A DNA stretch of 34,230 nt. Source: Clostridia bacterium (GTDB lineage Bacteria > Bacillota_A > Clostridia > Christensenellales > Aristaeellaceae). A program made the translations under genes and the position numbers. The notes under the pieces were generated by a model, which was not told the DNA's origin, did not search any database, and worked only from the letters and a program-made list of their open reading frames with translations. Positions 7,718 through 15,422 of the stretch are shown piece after piece; the stretch's first letter is position 1, and every line of letters begins with the position of its first letter. The stretch spans positions 1 through 34,230 of the forward strand of contig JAFRJF010000219.1 of assembly GCA_017432405.1 (NCBI GenBank), given 5' to 3'.

Positions 7718-8782
7718 GTGGAGGGCGCGCAGGGCCTGCAAACTGTATTCAAACCGATTCGCTCGGTCAAGCTGGCCGCCGAAGCCAGCGAAATGGCGCT
7801 GCTGAAGGACGCGGTGACGCTGCCCACCGCCCTGGACGCTCGCACGGCGCTGATGGACTGGGCCGCAGTGGAGATCGAGGACGTGTCTGCAGACCTGGGC
7901 GGCGTGCGGGTGAAGGGCCGGGCGATGGTGGAGACGCTGGTGGCCAGCGGCGTGGCGGGAAGGCCGGGGGTCGTGGTGCGCTACCCGCTGGCGCTGGACC
8001 AGCTGGTGGAGCTGCCGGAGTGGCTGGCGGGGGACGTGTCCGCCGAGGTGGACGTGCGCAGCATCCGCAGCCGTGTGGACGCCGCGGAGGGGGACGGGGA
8101 CATGCTTTTGACCTGTGAGATCGAGGCGCGGGTGCGGGTGCTGGCCAATGCCACGGACGAGGTGGAGGCCCTCGCGGACGTCTACGCGACTCAGGGCATG
8201 AGCGTCGATGCCGAGGACGAGGACGTGCATTTTTGCCGCGCGGTGGATCGCGCGAGGGTGTGCGAGCTGGTGCGGGGCACGGTGCTGATCGGGGAAAACG
8301 CCCCCGGCGTCGGCACGGTCATCGCCACCCAGGTGCATCCCTCCATCGGCGAGTGGCGCAATGAAAACGGCCAGGGCAGGATCGAGGGCGTGGCCGAGAC
8401 CCGGGTGCTTTACATGCCGGGCGGGTCGGAGCTCCCGGCCTCCGCCGAGGCGGAGCTGCCCTTCAGCCTGACCGTGCCCCAGATGCTGAACGACGAATCG
8501 ATGATCGAGATGCAGGTGCTCTCCGCCGAGGCCAACGCGCTGATGAGCGACCGGCTGGAGATGAAGCTGCAGCTCTCCGTCACCTGCCAGACCCGTCAGC
8601 GCGCCGAGGTTGAGATCGTGACGGCGCTGACCGAAGGCGCGCCCGTGCAGCGCCGCCCCGGGATCGTGGTCAGCTGGCCGCTGCCCGGAGAGACCGCCTG
8701 GGACATCGGCAAGCGCTACGGTATCCCCGCCGGGGGCGTGGGCGAGGTCGAAGCGGGCAAGGCGGTGGTGCTGAAGGTGTGA
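7718..8782 (+). CDS. sipL: SipL-like spore protein, central and C-terminal part with LysM
   Basis: 354 residues in the -1 frame relative to the upstream part; open reading in this frame begins at 7670. Two further SPOCS-type modules are visible (about residues 50-150 and 185-310). A short LysM-like segment ends the protein: PGETAWDIGKRYGIPAGGVGEV, then KAVVLKV. Joined to the N-terminal part it would make a protein of about 499 residues, close to known SipL length with LysM at the end. The GTG at 7718 has AGAGGT 10 bases upstream (7702-7707), so reinitiation after the TAG at 7701-7703 is possible. No promoter or terminator separates the two parts, so both belong to one ancestral gene. Confidence 0.72.
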   Translation: MEGAQGLQTVFKPIRSVKLAAEASEMALLKDAVTLPTALDARTALMDWAAVEIEDVSADLGGVRVKGRAMVETLVASGVAGRPGVVVRYPLALDQLVELPEWLAGDVSAEVDVRSIRSRVDAAEGDGDMLLTCEIEARVRVLANATDEVEALADVYATQGMSVDAEDEDVHFCRAVDRARVCELVRGTVLIGENAPGVGTVIATQVHPSIGEWRNENGQGRIEGVAETRVLYMPGGSELPASAEAELPFSLTVPQMLNDESMIEMQVLSAEANALMSDRLEMKLQLSVTCQTRQRAEVEIVTALTEGAPVQRRPGIVVSWPLPGETAWDIGKRYGIPAGGVGEVEAGKAVVLKV

Positions 8783-8826
8783 GGCGACGGGCAAGACGCG
8801 GCATAATTATTTCAAATTGCGTTCGA

Positions 8827-8855
8827 TTGCTTTTTTCCGGGATTGGTGTTATAAT
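8827..8855 (+). promoter_or_regulatory. Sigma-A promoter of the SSB-like gene
   Basis: TTGCTT (8827-8832) and a perfect TATAAT (8850-8855) have a 17-base spacer. A LexA box begins 11 bases after the -10 box. Confidence 0.85.
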
Positions 8856-8865
8856 GTACGCATAT

Positions 8866-8878
8866 CGAACATTTGTTC
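8866..8878. promoter_or_regulatory. LexA (DinR) operator, SOS box
   Basis: CGAACATTTGTTC contains the Gram-positive SOS core GAAC-N4-GTTC with both half sites intact. It lies at about +4 to +16 of the promoter at 8827-8855, where bound LexA would block transcription. It is the only such box I found in an upstream region here. Confidence 0.82.
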
Positions 8879-8896
8879 TTTATGGGACATCAGGGG

Positions 8897-8947
8897 GCCG
8901 GAACGGTTTTTTTTGCCCCGGCGGGGCATGACGGTCCGTTCACCGGC
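8897..8947 (+). promoter_or_regulatory. Folded leader of the SSB-like mRNA
   Basis: The leader is about 120 nucleotides, long for this genome. GCCGGAACGG (8897-8906) pairs with CCGTTC and CGGC (8936-8947, two-base bulge), giving ten pairs. These enclose a U8 tract (8907-8914) and a second hairpin TGCCCC-GGC-GGGGCA (8914-8928). GGGGC at 8894-8898 could instead pair with GCCCC at 8915-8919, which would disrupt the second hairpin. The structure could be a control element or a protein-binding site. I recognise no known riboswitch. Confidence 0.4.
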
Positions 8948-8985
8948 ATATATTATGAGTAACACACAATAACCGGAGGGATACG

Positions 8986-9672
8986 ATGGAAAATCCAAAC
9001 AACAGAATCATAGCCGTAGGGCGGCTGGACGGCGAACTGGAACTGAGCCACGAGGTGATGAACGAGCCCTTCTATACCGGCACGCTGCTGGTAAAGCGCC
9101 TTTCCGGCGCGGTGGACCGCCTGCCGGTCACCATTCCGGGCAAGCTGATGGGGTTGCTGCCGGAAGAAAACAGCCAGCTGCTGGTGACCGGCCAGGTGCG
9201 CTCCTACAACAAGGTCGTCGACGGCGCCGGGCGGCTGATGGTGACGCTGTTCGTGCAGAGCCTGGCGCTGTCGCCGGACAACGACACGCTGAACCGGGTC
9301 GCGCTGACCGGGGCGCTGTGCAAGCCGCCGATCTATCGCTCCACGCCATTTGGCCGGGAGATCTGCGACATGATGCTGGCGGTGAACCGCGCCTTTGGCA
9401 AGAGCGACTACATTCCCTGTATCGCCTGGGGCCGAAACGCCCAGTACGCCTCCCGCTTCAGCGTGGGCGACCGGGTGCGCCTGACGGGGCGGCTGCAATC
9501 CAGGGAGTATCAAAAGCTGCTGGAGAACGGGGAATACCTGCTCAGGAACGCCTATGAGGTCTCCTGCTTTACGCTGGAGGCCGCCGAGGCCGAAGCCTCC
9601 GCACTGCCGGCCTGCGCGCCGCCGGAGGTTCGCTACGCCTTTGACGCCGGGACTCGAAAGCACCTGAGTTGA
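8986..9672 (+). CDS. Tandem-OB single-stranded DNA-binding-like protein
   Basis: 228 residues in two similar halves. Residues 5-100 (NRIIAVGRLDGELELSHEV, then LLVTGQVRSYNKVVD) and 105-190 (NRVALTGALCKPPIYRSTP, then DYIPCIAWGRNAQYASRFSVGDRVRLTGRLQSREYQ) both read as OB folds. The second half closely follows bacterial SSB. It differs from housekeeping SSB, which has one OB fold and an acidic tip of DDDIPF type; here the tail is AFDAGTRKHLS with no acidic tip. The ATG at 8986 follows GGAGG by about 7 bases. It is a single-gene unit with its own promoter, LexA box and terminator, so I infer a DNA-damage-induced ssDNA-binding protein. PriB-like or recombination roles are also possible. Confidence 0.78.
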   Translation: MENPNNRIIAVGRLDGELELSHEVMNEPFYTGTLLVKRLSGAVDRLPVTIPGKLMGLLPEENSQLLVTGQVRSYNKVVDGAGRLMVTLFVQSLALSPDNDTLNRVALTGALCKPPIYRSTPFGREICDMMLAVNRAFGKSDYIPCIAWGRNAQYASRFSVGDRVRLTGRLQSREYQKLLENGEYLLRNAYEVSCFTLEAAEAEASALPACAPPEVRYAFDAGTRKHLS

Positions 9673-9685
9673 CGCGACAGCATGA

Positions 9686-9712
9686 CAGGACCCTTCGGGG
9701 TCCTGCTTTTTT
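9686..9712 (+). terminator. Intrinsic terminator of the SSB-like gene
   Basis: CAGGACCC-TTCG-GGGTCCTG, an 8-bp stem with a UUCG tetraloop, is followed by CTTTTTT. It begins 13 bases after the stop codon. Confidence 0.93.
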
Positions 9713-9724
9713 ACATGGCGGCGG

Positions 9725-9753
9725 TTGCCGCACAACGCGAGAGGCGGTACAAT
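9725..9753 (+). promoter_or_regulatory. Sigma-A promoter of the C69 dipeptidase gene
   Basis: TTGCCG (9725-9730) and TACAAT (9748-9753) have a 17-base spacer. They lie between the upstream terminator and the ATG at 9790. Confidence 0.7.
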
Positions 9754-9789
9754 GGGGAAGAGCATCAATCCAAAGGGGGAAGCCTGAAA

Positions 9790-11250
9790 ATGTCCTGCAC
9801 TACAATACTTGTCGGCAAAAACGCCTCAAACGACTGCTCCACGATGATCGCCCGGACCGACGACGGGCACTTTGACGTGAAGAAGCTGATCGTCGTGAAC
9901 CCGGAAAAGCAGCCGAGGAAATACAGGAGCGTCATTTCCCACGTGGAGATCGACCTGCCCGACGATCCCATGCGCTACACCGCCTGCCCCAGCGTCGATA
10001 AGAAGGATGGCATCTGGGCCGCCACGGGCATCAACGCCGCCAACGTGGGCATGACCGCCACCGAGACAATCACCTCCAATCCCAGGGTGCTGGCCGCGGA
10101 CCCGCTGGTGAAGTACAAAGAAGCGAAGGGCAGGGAAAAGGCGGCGCCCGGCGGCATCGGCGAGGAGGACATCGTCGTGCTGGTGCTGCCCTATATCCAC
10201 AGCGCCAGGGAGGGCGTGGAGCGCCTGGGCGCGCTGCTGGAGCGCTACGGCACCTACGAATCCAACGGCATCGCCTTCAACGATAAAGATGAGATATGGT
10301 GGCTTGAGACCATCGGCGGGCACCACTGGATGGCCCGAAAGGTACCCGACGACGTCTGTGTGATCAACCCGAACCAGTTCGGCATGGACGCCTTCGACCT
10401 GGAGGACGCCTTCGGGCCGCGCAAGGCGCATCTGTGTTCCGCCGATCTGCGGGAATTCATCGCGGAAAACCACCTCGACCTGAACCAGGGCGGCGCGTTC
10501 AATCCCAGGGACGTGTTCGGTTCCCACAACTACCGGGATCGCATCTACAACACGCCCCGGGCCTGGTACATGGGCCGGTGCCTGACGCCCTTTTCCCATC
10601 GTTGGGACGGGGAAAGCGCCGATTACATGCCGGAGAGTGACAACATCCCCTGGGCGCTGGTGCCCGACCGGAAGGTGACGGCGGAGGATGTGAAGACGAT
10701 ACTGTCCTCCCATTACCAGGGCACGCCCTACAATCCCTATTCCAGCCAGGATACCGGCAAGCGGGGCATGTACCGCTCCATCGGCATCAACCGCACCGGC
10801 GTCACCGCCATCTGCCAGATCAGAAACGGCGTCCCCGAGGCCGTCCGGGGCATCGAGTGGATCAGCTTCGGCTCCACCACCTTCGACGCGATGCTGCCGG
10901 TCTACGCCAATGTGGCGCGCATGCCCAAGTACCTGAGCGACGTGCGCCTGGACGTCTCCACCGAAAACTTCTACTGGGGCAGTTGCCTGATCGGCGCGCT
11001 GGCGGACCACGACTACGGCGCCTGCATCCAGCACGTCGAGCGCTACCAGGACGCCGTGGCCACGGAGGGCCGCCGCCTGATCCTGGAATACGACCGGCGC
11101 ATGACCCAGACCGGCGACTTCAGCCTTGCAGAAGAGGCCAACGCGGCGCTGGCGGACATGGCGAAGGCGCAGACGATCGCCACGCTGAACAAGGTGCTGC
11201 TGGAATCGAGCCAGCGCATGAAGAACGGCTACGACCGGGCGGACAACTGA
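9790..11250 (+). CDS. C69-family dipeptidase (PepD-like)
   Basis: 486 residues. The N-terminus MSCTTILVGKNASNDCSTMIARTDD matches the C69 (U34) family. These are N-terminal-nucleophile hydrolases in which the cysteine of the CTTILVGK segment (Cys3 here) becomes the exposed nucleophile after removal of the leading residues. They split dipeptides with broad specificity and are usually cytoplasmic. Further family stretches are ESNGIAFNDKDEIWWLETIGGHHWMA and the C-terminal NFYWGSCLIGALADHDYGAC. The ATG at 9790 has a GGGGGA site about 10 bases upstream; starts further upstream would lie inside the preceding terminator. The residue after the conserved Asp at 15 is Cys (DCST), where I would expect Gly (DGST). 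Single-gene unit with its own promoter and terminator. Confidence 0.9.
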   Translation: MSCTTILVGKNASNDCSTMIARTDDGHFDVKKLIVVNPEKQPRKYRSVISHVEIDLPDDPMRYTACPSVDKKDGIWAATGINAANVGMTATETITSNPRVLAADPLVKYKEAKGREKAAPGGIGEEDIVVLVLPYIHSAREGVERLGALLERYGTYESNGIAFNDKDEIWWLETIGGHHWMARKVPDDVCVINPNQFGMDAFDLEDAFGPRKAHLCSADLREFIAENHLDLNQGGAFNPRDVFGSHNYRDRIYNTPRAWYMGRCLTPFSHRWDGESADYMPESDNIPWALVPDRKVTAEDVKTILSSHYQGTPYNPYSSQDTGKRGMYRSIGINRTGVTAICQIRNGVPEAVRGIEWISFGSTTFDAMLPVYANVARMPKYLSDVRLDVSTENFYWGSCLIGALADHDYGACIQHVERYQDAVATEGRRLILEYDRRMTQTGDFSLAEEANAALADMAKAQTIATLNKVLLESSQRMKNGYDRADN

Positions 11251-11260
11251 TTGCGAAGAA

Positions 11261-11289
11261 GAGGGGACGGCAAGGCCAGCCGTCCCCTC
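11261..11289 (+). terminator. Hairpin after the dipeptidase gene
   Basis: GAGGGGACGGC, a 7-base loop and GCCGTCCCCTC form a perfect 11-bp stem 10 bases after the stop. The tail (CGGATTTCAATTTG) is only moderately T-rich, so termination may be partial. Confidence 0.65.
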
Positions 11290-11323
11290 CGGATTTCAAT
11301 TTGTAATTCAGAAAAGAATATGC

Positions 11324-11351
11324 TTGAAAAACGACAAAAATGTGATATACT
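11324..11351 (+). promoter_or_regulatory. Sigma-A promoter of the pfkB-ktrBA operon
   Basis: TTGAAA (11324-11329) and TATACT (11346-11351) have a 16-base spacer. The leader then contains a 7-bp GC hairpin (GGCGCGC at 11360, GCGCGCC at 11378). The first gene starts at 11423. Confidence 0.72.
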
Positions 11352-11422
11352 GGTAGTGAGGCGCGCCATAACCGTGCGCGCGCCAATATCCGCACTGTCT
11401 TCAGGCGGCACAGGGGGCCCGC

Positions 11423-11626
11423 ATGACGCTGACGCAGAAAATCATATTGATCGCCCTGCTGGTGATTGGCGGGCTGGCCATGATCGTGGGCTTTACGCTG
11501 ATGCACTACATCGGCGGCTTCCTGCGCACCGTGGAGGAGGAAAAGGCGCAGGAGGACGAGACCCCGCGCCAAAGCGATGGCGGTACGCCGCCGTACAGTG
11601 ACGGCAAGACAAATACCAACATGTGA
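11423..11626 (+). CDS. Small single-pass membrane protein of unknown function
   Basis: 67 residues. One hydrophobic segment covers about 7-33 (IILIALLVIGGLAMIVGF, then LMHYIGGFL). A polar acidic tail follows: TVEEEKAQEDET, then a Ser/Gly/Pro/Asn-rich end. A GGGGG-type site lies 5 bases before the ATG. It is the first gene behind the promoter at 11324-11351 and is followed 14 bases later by the PfkB kinase gene. I do not recognise a family. Membrane insertion is a reasonable inference; a link to the KtrB channel downstream is only suggested by the operon. Confidence 0.62.
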   Translation: MTLTQKIILIALLVIGGLAMIVGFTLMHYIGGFLRTVEEEKAQEDETPRQSDGGTPPYSDGKTNTNM

Positions 11627-11640
11627 ATTAGGAGAAAACT

Positions 11641-12570
11641 ATGATTACAGCTGTTTCCCTGAATCCCAGCATTGATCGCACGCTGACGGTCGACAGGTTT
11701 ACGCCCGGGGGGCTGAACCGGGTCGTGGACAAGCGGGACGTGGCGGCCGGAAAGGGCATCAACGTGGCGCTGACCGTCTCCGAGCTGGGCCTGGATTCCG
11801 AGTGCATCGGCTTCATGTACAAGGACGGCGCTTCCCAGTTTGAAAAGCGGCTGATGCTCAATTCCACGCCCTACGACTTCATATGGTGCGAGGGCAGCGT
11901 CCGAACGAACATCAAGGTGTTCAACCGCGCCGACGGCACCATCACGGAGCTGAACGAATCCGGCATGAGCGTGGCGGAGGACGACCTCAACAGGATGGTC
12001 GAGATGGTGGTCAGGCACGCCGAAAACAGCGACTACCTGATCCTGTCCGGGTCGCTGCCTCCGGGATGTCCCCAGGACTATTACCGCACGCTGATCCGCT
12101 CGGTGGACGGCCTGGGCTGCCGCTGCGTGCTGGACGCCGACAGCGACCGGCTCAAGTACGGGCTGGAGGCGAAGCCCTTCATGATCAAGCCCAATCGCTA
12201 TGAGCTGGAGACGATGATCGGCCGTCCCCTGGACGGCATCGCCGATATCCGGGAAGCCGCGCTGCGCTACATCGACATGGGCGTGCAAATCGTCGCCGTG
12301 TCCCTGGGCGCCGGCGGCGCGCTCATCACCGACGGGAGCCAGACCCTCTTCGCGCCGCGCATGAACATCGAGGTCAAGGGCACCGTGGGCGCCGGCGACG
12401 CGATGGTCGCCGGCCTGGTGGCAGGCTTCATGGCGGACTGGGAGCTTGAGCAGTGCTTCCGCATGGGCGTAGCCTGCGCCAGCACCCGCTGCATCACCGA
12501 GGGCTACAAGACCATCGACAAGACCGTCTACAGGGCATTTTTGGATATGGTAAAGGTCGAAAGGGTGTAA
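11641..12570 (+). CDS. PfkB-family sugar-phosphate kinase, 1-phosphofructokinase-like
   Basis: 309 residues with the FruK/LacC layout. The N-terminus (MITAVSLNPSIDRTLTVDRF) binds substrate, AAGKGINVA is at 35-43, KPNRYELE is at 183-190, and the PfkB signature GTVGAGDAMVAG is at 247-258 with catalytic Asp253. The family phosphorylates fructose 1-phosphate or tagatose 6-phosphate with ATP; the exact sugar cannot be told apart here. The ATG lies 7 bases after AGGAG. No fructose PTS gene is adjacent. Instead it sits between a small membrane protein and ktrB (2 bases before the ktrB start), so translational coupling to ktrB is likely. Confidence 0.88.
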   Translation: MITAVSLNPSIDRTLTVDRFTPGGLNRVVDKRDVAAGKGINVALTVSELGLDSECIGFMYKDGASQFEKRLMLNSTPYDFIWCEGSVRTNIKVFNRADGTITELNESGMSVAEDDLNRMVEMVVRHAENSDYLILSGSLPPGCPQDYYRTLIRSVDGLGCRCVLDADSDRLKYGLEAKPFMIKPNRYELETMIGRPLDGIADIREAALRYIDMGVQIVAVSLGAGGALITDGSQTLFAPRMNIEVKGTVGAGDAMVAGLVAGFMADWELEQCFRMGVACASTRCITEGYKTIDKTVYRAFLDMVKVERV

Positions 12571-12572
12571 CT

Positions 12573-13994
12573 ATGCTTCTGAAGTGGAAGAGCGCCCGGT
12601 CGATCGAACACAAAGAAAACCGACGTCGGTATACTACGGCCCTCGTGCGGCTGCTTTACAGGCGCTCGGGCTTCAACGCCCTGCCCATGATCGCCATCGG
12701 CTTCCTGGGCGTAATACTGCTGGGCAGCCTGCTGTTGACGTTGCCCGTCGCCTCAGCCACCGGCCGGAGGATCCCCTGGTTTGACGCGCTGTTCACCTCC
12801 ACCTCCGCGGTCTGCGTGACCGGGCTGGTGGTGCGGGATACGGGAACGGCCTATTCCACGTTCGGCCATGTGGTGCTGATGCTTCTGATCGAGATGGGCG
12901 GCCTCGGCTTCATGACCTTTGCCACGCTGCTGTTTCGCCTGATGGGGCGCGGCTTTACCATGCGCGACCGCATGATCATGCGCGAATCGCTGAACCAGGA
13001 CGACCTGGGCGGCGTGGTCAACCTGGTGCTGTGGGTGGCCCGCAGCACCTTCGCGGTACAGCTTGTGGGCGCGGCGCTGTTCTCGATCCGGCTGATTCCG
13101 ATCTATGGCGTCGCCAGGGGCCTGTTTTTTTCCGCCTTTCACGCGATATCCGCCTTCTGCAACGCCGGCTTCGACCTCTTTGGCGGCGGCAGGAGCCTGA
13201 CCGGCTTTTCGGCAGACGCGCTGATGAACCTGACGGCGATCGCGCTGGTGGTGGTGGGCGGCATCGGCTTCGGCACGGTGCACGACATCATAGACAAGAA
13301 GTCCTTCAGGCGGCTTCGGCTGAACACAAAGCTGGTGCTGGTGAGCTATGGGGCGCTGCTGCTGGCGGGGTTTGTCATGGTACTGGCCTTTGAATGGAGC
13401 AATCCCGATACGCTGGGCCCGCTGGACCCGGGCCAGAAGCTGCTCGCGGCGCTTTTCCAGTCGGTTACCCTGCGCACGGCGGGCTTCAATACCATCGACC
13501 AGGCGGCCCTGCGTGACAGCACCAAGCTGGTGGGGGGCCTGCTGATGCTCGTGGGCTGCGCGCCGGCCTCCACGGGCGGCGGCATCAAGGTGACGACCTT
13601 CGCCCTCATCGTGCTGACCGTGCGCATGGTGGCCCGGGGCGAGAACAGCATCGTGGTGTTCAGGCGCAGGATCGACCGCACGATGATCCAGCGGGCGGTG
13701 GCTATAGCGTTCATCGCCATGGCGGTGGCCTTTGTGGACATCTGCGCGCTGTCGCTGCTCCAGCCGGGGGCGGCCTTCCTGGATCTCTACTATGAATGCG
13801 TGTCCGCCGTGGGCACGGTGGGGATTTCCGCCATCGGAACGTCGAACCTGTGTCCGCTGGCGCGGCTGCTGATCATCGTCACGATGTACATAGGCCGCAT
13901 TGGCCCACTGACCATGGCGCTGCTGTTTACAAAGCGGCAGACCCGCGCCCGCGAGCTGGTGAAGTACCCGGAGGACCGGGTGATGCTCGGCTGA
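12573..13994 (+). CDS. ktrB: Potassium transporter membrane subunit, KtrB/TrkH family
   Basis: 473 residues, the short KtrB size. The four selectivity-filter repeats can be read: TSTSAVCVTGLV, HAISAFCNAGFD, SVTLRTAGFNTID and ECVSAVGTVGISAIG, each with its conserved filter glycine. GCAPASTGGGIKVTT lies between the third and fourth pores, the usual place of the gating loop. Several hydrophobic segments surround them. The protein takes up potassium with a cytoplasmic RCK regulatory ring. The ATG at 12573 is 2 bases after the kinase stop, with AAAGGGTG upstream. Its partner ktrA follows 37 bases later. Confidence 0.93.
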   Translation: MLLKWKSARSIEHKENRRRYTTALVRLLYRRSGFNALPMIAIGFLGVILLGSLLLTLPVASATGRRIPWFDALFTSTSAVCVTGLVVRDTGTAYSTFGHVVLMLLIEMGGLGFMTFATLLFRLMGRGFTMRDRMIMRESLNQDDLGGVVNLVLWVARSTFAVQLVGAALFSIRLIPIYGVARGLFFSAFHAISAFCNAGFDLFGGGRSLTGFSADALMNLTAIALVVVGGIGFGTVHDIIDKKSFRRLRLNTKLVLVSYGALLLAGFVMVLAFEWSNPDTLGPLDPGQKLLAALFQSVTLRTAGFNTIDQAALRDSTKLVGGLLMLVGCAPASTGGGIKVTTFALIVLTVRMVARGENSIVVFRRRIDRTMIQRAVAIAFIAMAVAFVDICALSLLQPGAAFLDLYYECVSAVGTVGISAIGTSNLCPLARLLIIVTMYIGRIGPLTMALLFTKRQTRARELVKYPEDRVMLG

Positions 13995-14031
13995 CGGAGC
14001 AAATCACCTTCTACCGGAGGAATGAATATCA

Positions 14032-14691
14032 ATGAGCAAGAATACCAAACAAAAGCAGTATATCGTCGTCGGCCTGGGACGCTTTGGCCGGGCGATCGCC
14101 GAGACGCTTTGCCAGGACGGGGCAGAGGTGCTGGGCGTGGATTGCAAGATGGACATGGTGGAGCGCATGCGGGATGAGCTGACCCAGACCATCCAGATGG
14201 ACGCCATGGACAGGGACGCCCTGGAGACGCTGGGCGTTCGGGACTTTGACATCGTATTTGTGACGATGGGCTCGGACATCCGCGCCAGCGGCACCATCGT
14301 GCTGCTGCTCAAGGAACTGGGCGCGCGCCGCGTCATCGCCAAGGCCCACGACGAATTTCACGGAAGAATGCTGGAAAAGCTGGGCGCGGACCAGGTTTTG
14401 TTTCCGGAGCGTGATATGGGGCGGCGCGTGGCGCATAGCCTTATATCGGGCAATGTCATCGAGTTCATGGAGCTGTCCACCCAGTATTCCATGGCTGAGA
14501 TACGCCCGAAGCCGGAGTGGATCGGCAGGACGCTGAAGGAGCTGGCCATGCGCAGCCGTATGGATATCAATGTGGTGGCCATACGCAGCGGCGACGCGGT
14601 CAACGCCATGCCGCAGCCGGAGACTCGGATCAGCGAGGGCGACGTGATGCTGGTGGTCATCAGCGAGAACGCATTGAAGCAGATGCGGTAG
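14032..14691 (+). CDS. ktrA: Potassium uptake regulatory subunit, KtrA/TrkA family
   Basis: 219 residues: an RCK N-domain with the Rossmann motif GLGRFG (14-19) and an RCK C-domain (about 140-219, AEIRPKPEWIGRTLKEL to ISEGDVMLVVISE). KtrA rings bind nucleotides and gate KtrB. The ATG at 14032 has GGAGG about 10 bases upstream. It directly follows ktrB, which confirms a KtrAB system. A small AGCGC-GTTC-GCGCT hairpin overlaps the stop region (14690-14703) without a T tract, so transcription probably continues into the next gene. Confidence 0.94.
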   Translation: MSKNTKQKQYIVVGLGRFGRAIAETLCQDGAEVLGVDCKMDMVERMRDELTQTIQMDAMDRDALETLGVRDFDIVFVTMGSDIRASGTIVLLLKELGARRVIAKAHDEFHGRMLEKLGADQVLFPERDMGRRVAHSLISGNVIEFMELSTQYSMAEIRPKPEWIGRTLKELAMRSRMDINVVAIRSGDAVNAMPQPETRISEGDVMLVVISENALKQMR

Positions 14692-14730
14692 CGCGTTCGC
14701 GCTCGCCCGACGAAGAGGAGGTAAGGTTCC

Positions 14731-15375
14731 CTGAGCGGTATATGCGAGCGCGAAAGCGTGGGCTGCCTGTATGTCGACGGCAGCCTGTTCGACCGGCACG
14801 CGCCTGACGGCAGTGCCCTTGTATCCGACATTCCCGGCGTCGAGGTCTGTCCGTTTCGTTGCGCGAACCCCCGCGACCTCTGGGACAGGCTTCAGGGCGC
14901 GTTGCATGAGTTGCGCGTCGAATGGGGCATGGCCGCGGCGATCGCCGTCGGCACGGGCTGCGCCCCGGCGCTTGCGCTGGCCTGCCAGCTGCCGGTGGAG
15001 AAGCTGGTGCTGATCGACCCTGCCGCGCCTGATCGGCCCTCCCGGCCTTTGCGGGGGAGGGGGAATGCGGCCCCTGACGACGGGCGGCACGTCCGGGCGC
15101 TGGGACGGCTGGCCGCCTTTGCCCGAAGGAACCTGCCGCTGTGCGTCAGCGATATGCTGGTCGTCGGCCACGGCGCCGGGGACGCGCTGCGGCGCGCCTA
15201 TGGAAACCCGGTCAACTGCCGGCTCGATCGACTGGACGTGAAGGGCAAAAGCGATAAAGATTTGTATATAATTCGTGAATTTGCGGTGAAAGCGGCCATA
15301 TCGCGCTTTTTAAATCCCGCAGAATCGTCAAAACCGCTTGCGGAAAATCCGGAAATGTGTATAATATATGGGTGA
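14731..15375 (+). CDS. Alpha/beta-hydrolase-like protein, function unknown
   Basis: About 214 residues. The core AAAIAVGTGCAPALALACQLPVEKLVLIDPA looks like the nucleophile elbow and following strand of an alpha/beta hydrolase. The elbow is GTGCA where a G-x-S-x-G serine would be expected, so catalysis is doubtful. No other motif is clear. A strong site (GAGGAGGT, 14715-14722) lies 8 bases before an in-frame CTG at 14731, which I take as the start. The first usual codon in frame is GTG at 14758, about 35 bases from that site. It is last in the ktr operon. Its final codons overlap the promoter of the next gene. Confidence 0.55.
   Translation: MSGICERESVGCLYVDGSLFDRHAPDGSALVSDIPGVEVCPFRCANPRDLWDRLQGALHELRVEWGMAAAIAVGTGCAPALALACQLPVEKLVLIDPAAPDRPSRPLRGRGNAAPDDGRHVRALGRLAAFARRNLPLCVSDMLVVGHGAGDALRRAYGNPVNCRLDRLDVKGKSDKDLYIIREFAVKAAISRFLNPAESSKPLAENPEMCIIYG
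15338..15365 (+). promoter_or_regulatory. Sigma-A promoter of the PrsA-like gene
   Basis: TTGCGG (15338-15343) and a perfect TATAAT (15360-15365) have a 16-base spacer. The promoter lies within the last codons of the upstream gene. The ATG at 15423 is preceded by GAGAGGAAG. Confidence 0.78.
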
Positions 15376-15422
15376 GTTTTTATTTTTGGGTGATACTGCC
15401 CTGGATTGAGAGGAAGATTGTT

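Noticed and set aside
8891..8914. CCG-GAA-CGG plus U8 as an intrinsic terminator in the SSB-like leader
   Set aside because: A three-pair stem is too weak, and the left arm pairs better with the sequence at 8936-8947.
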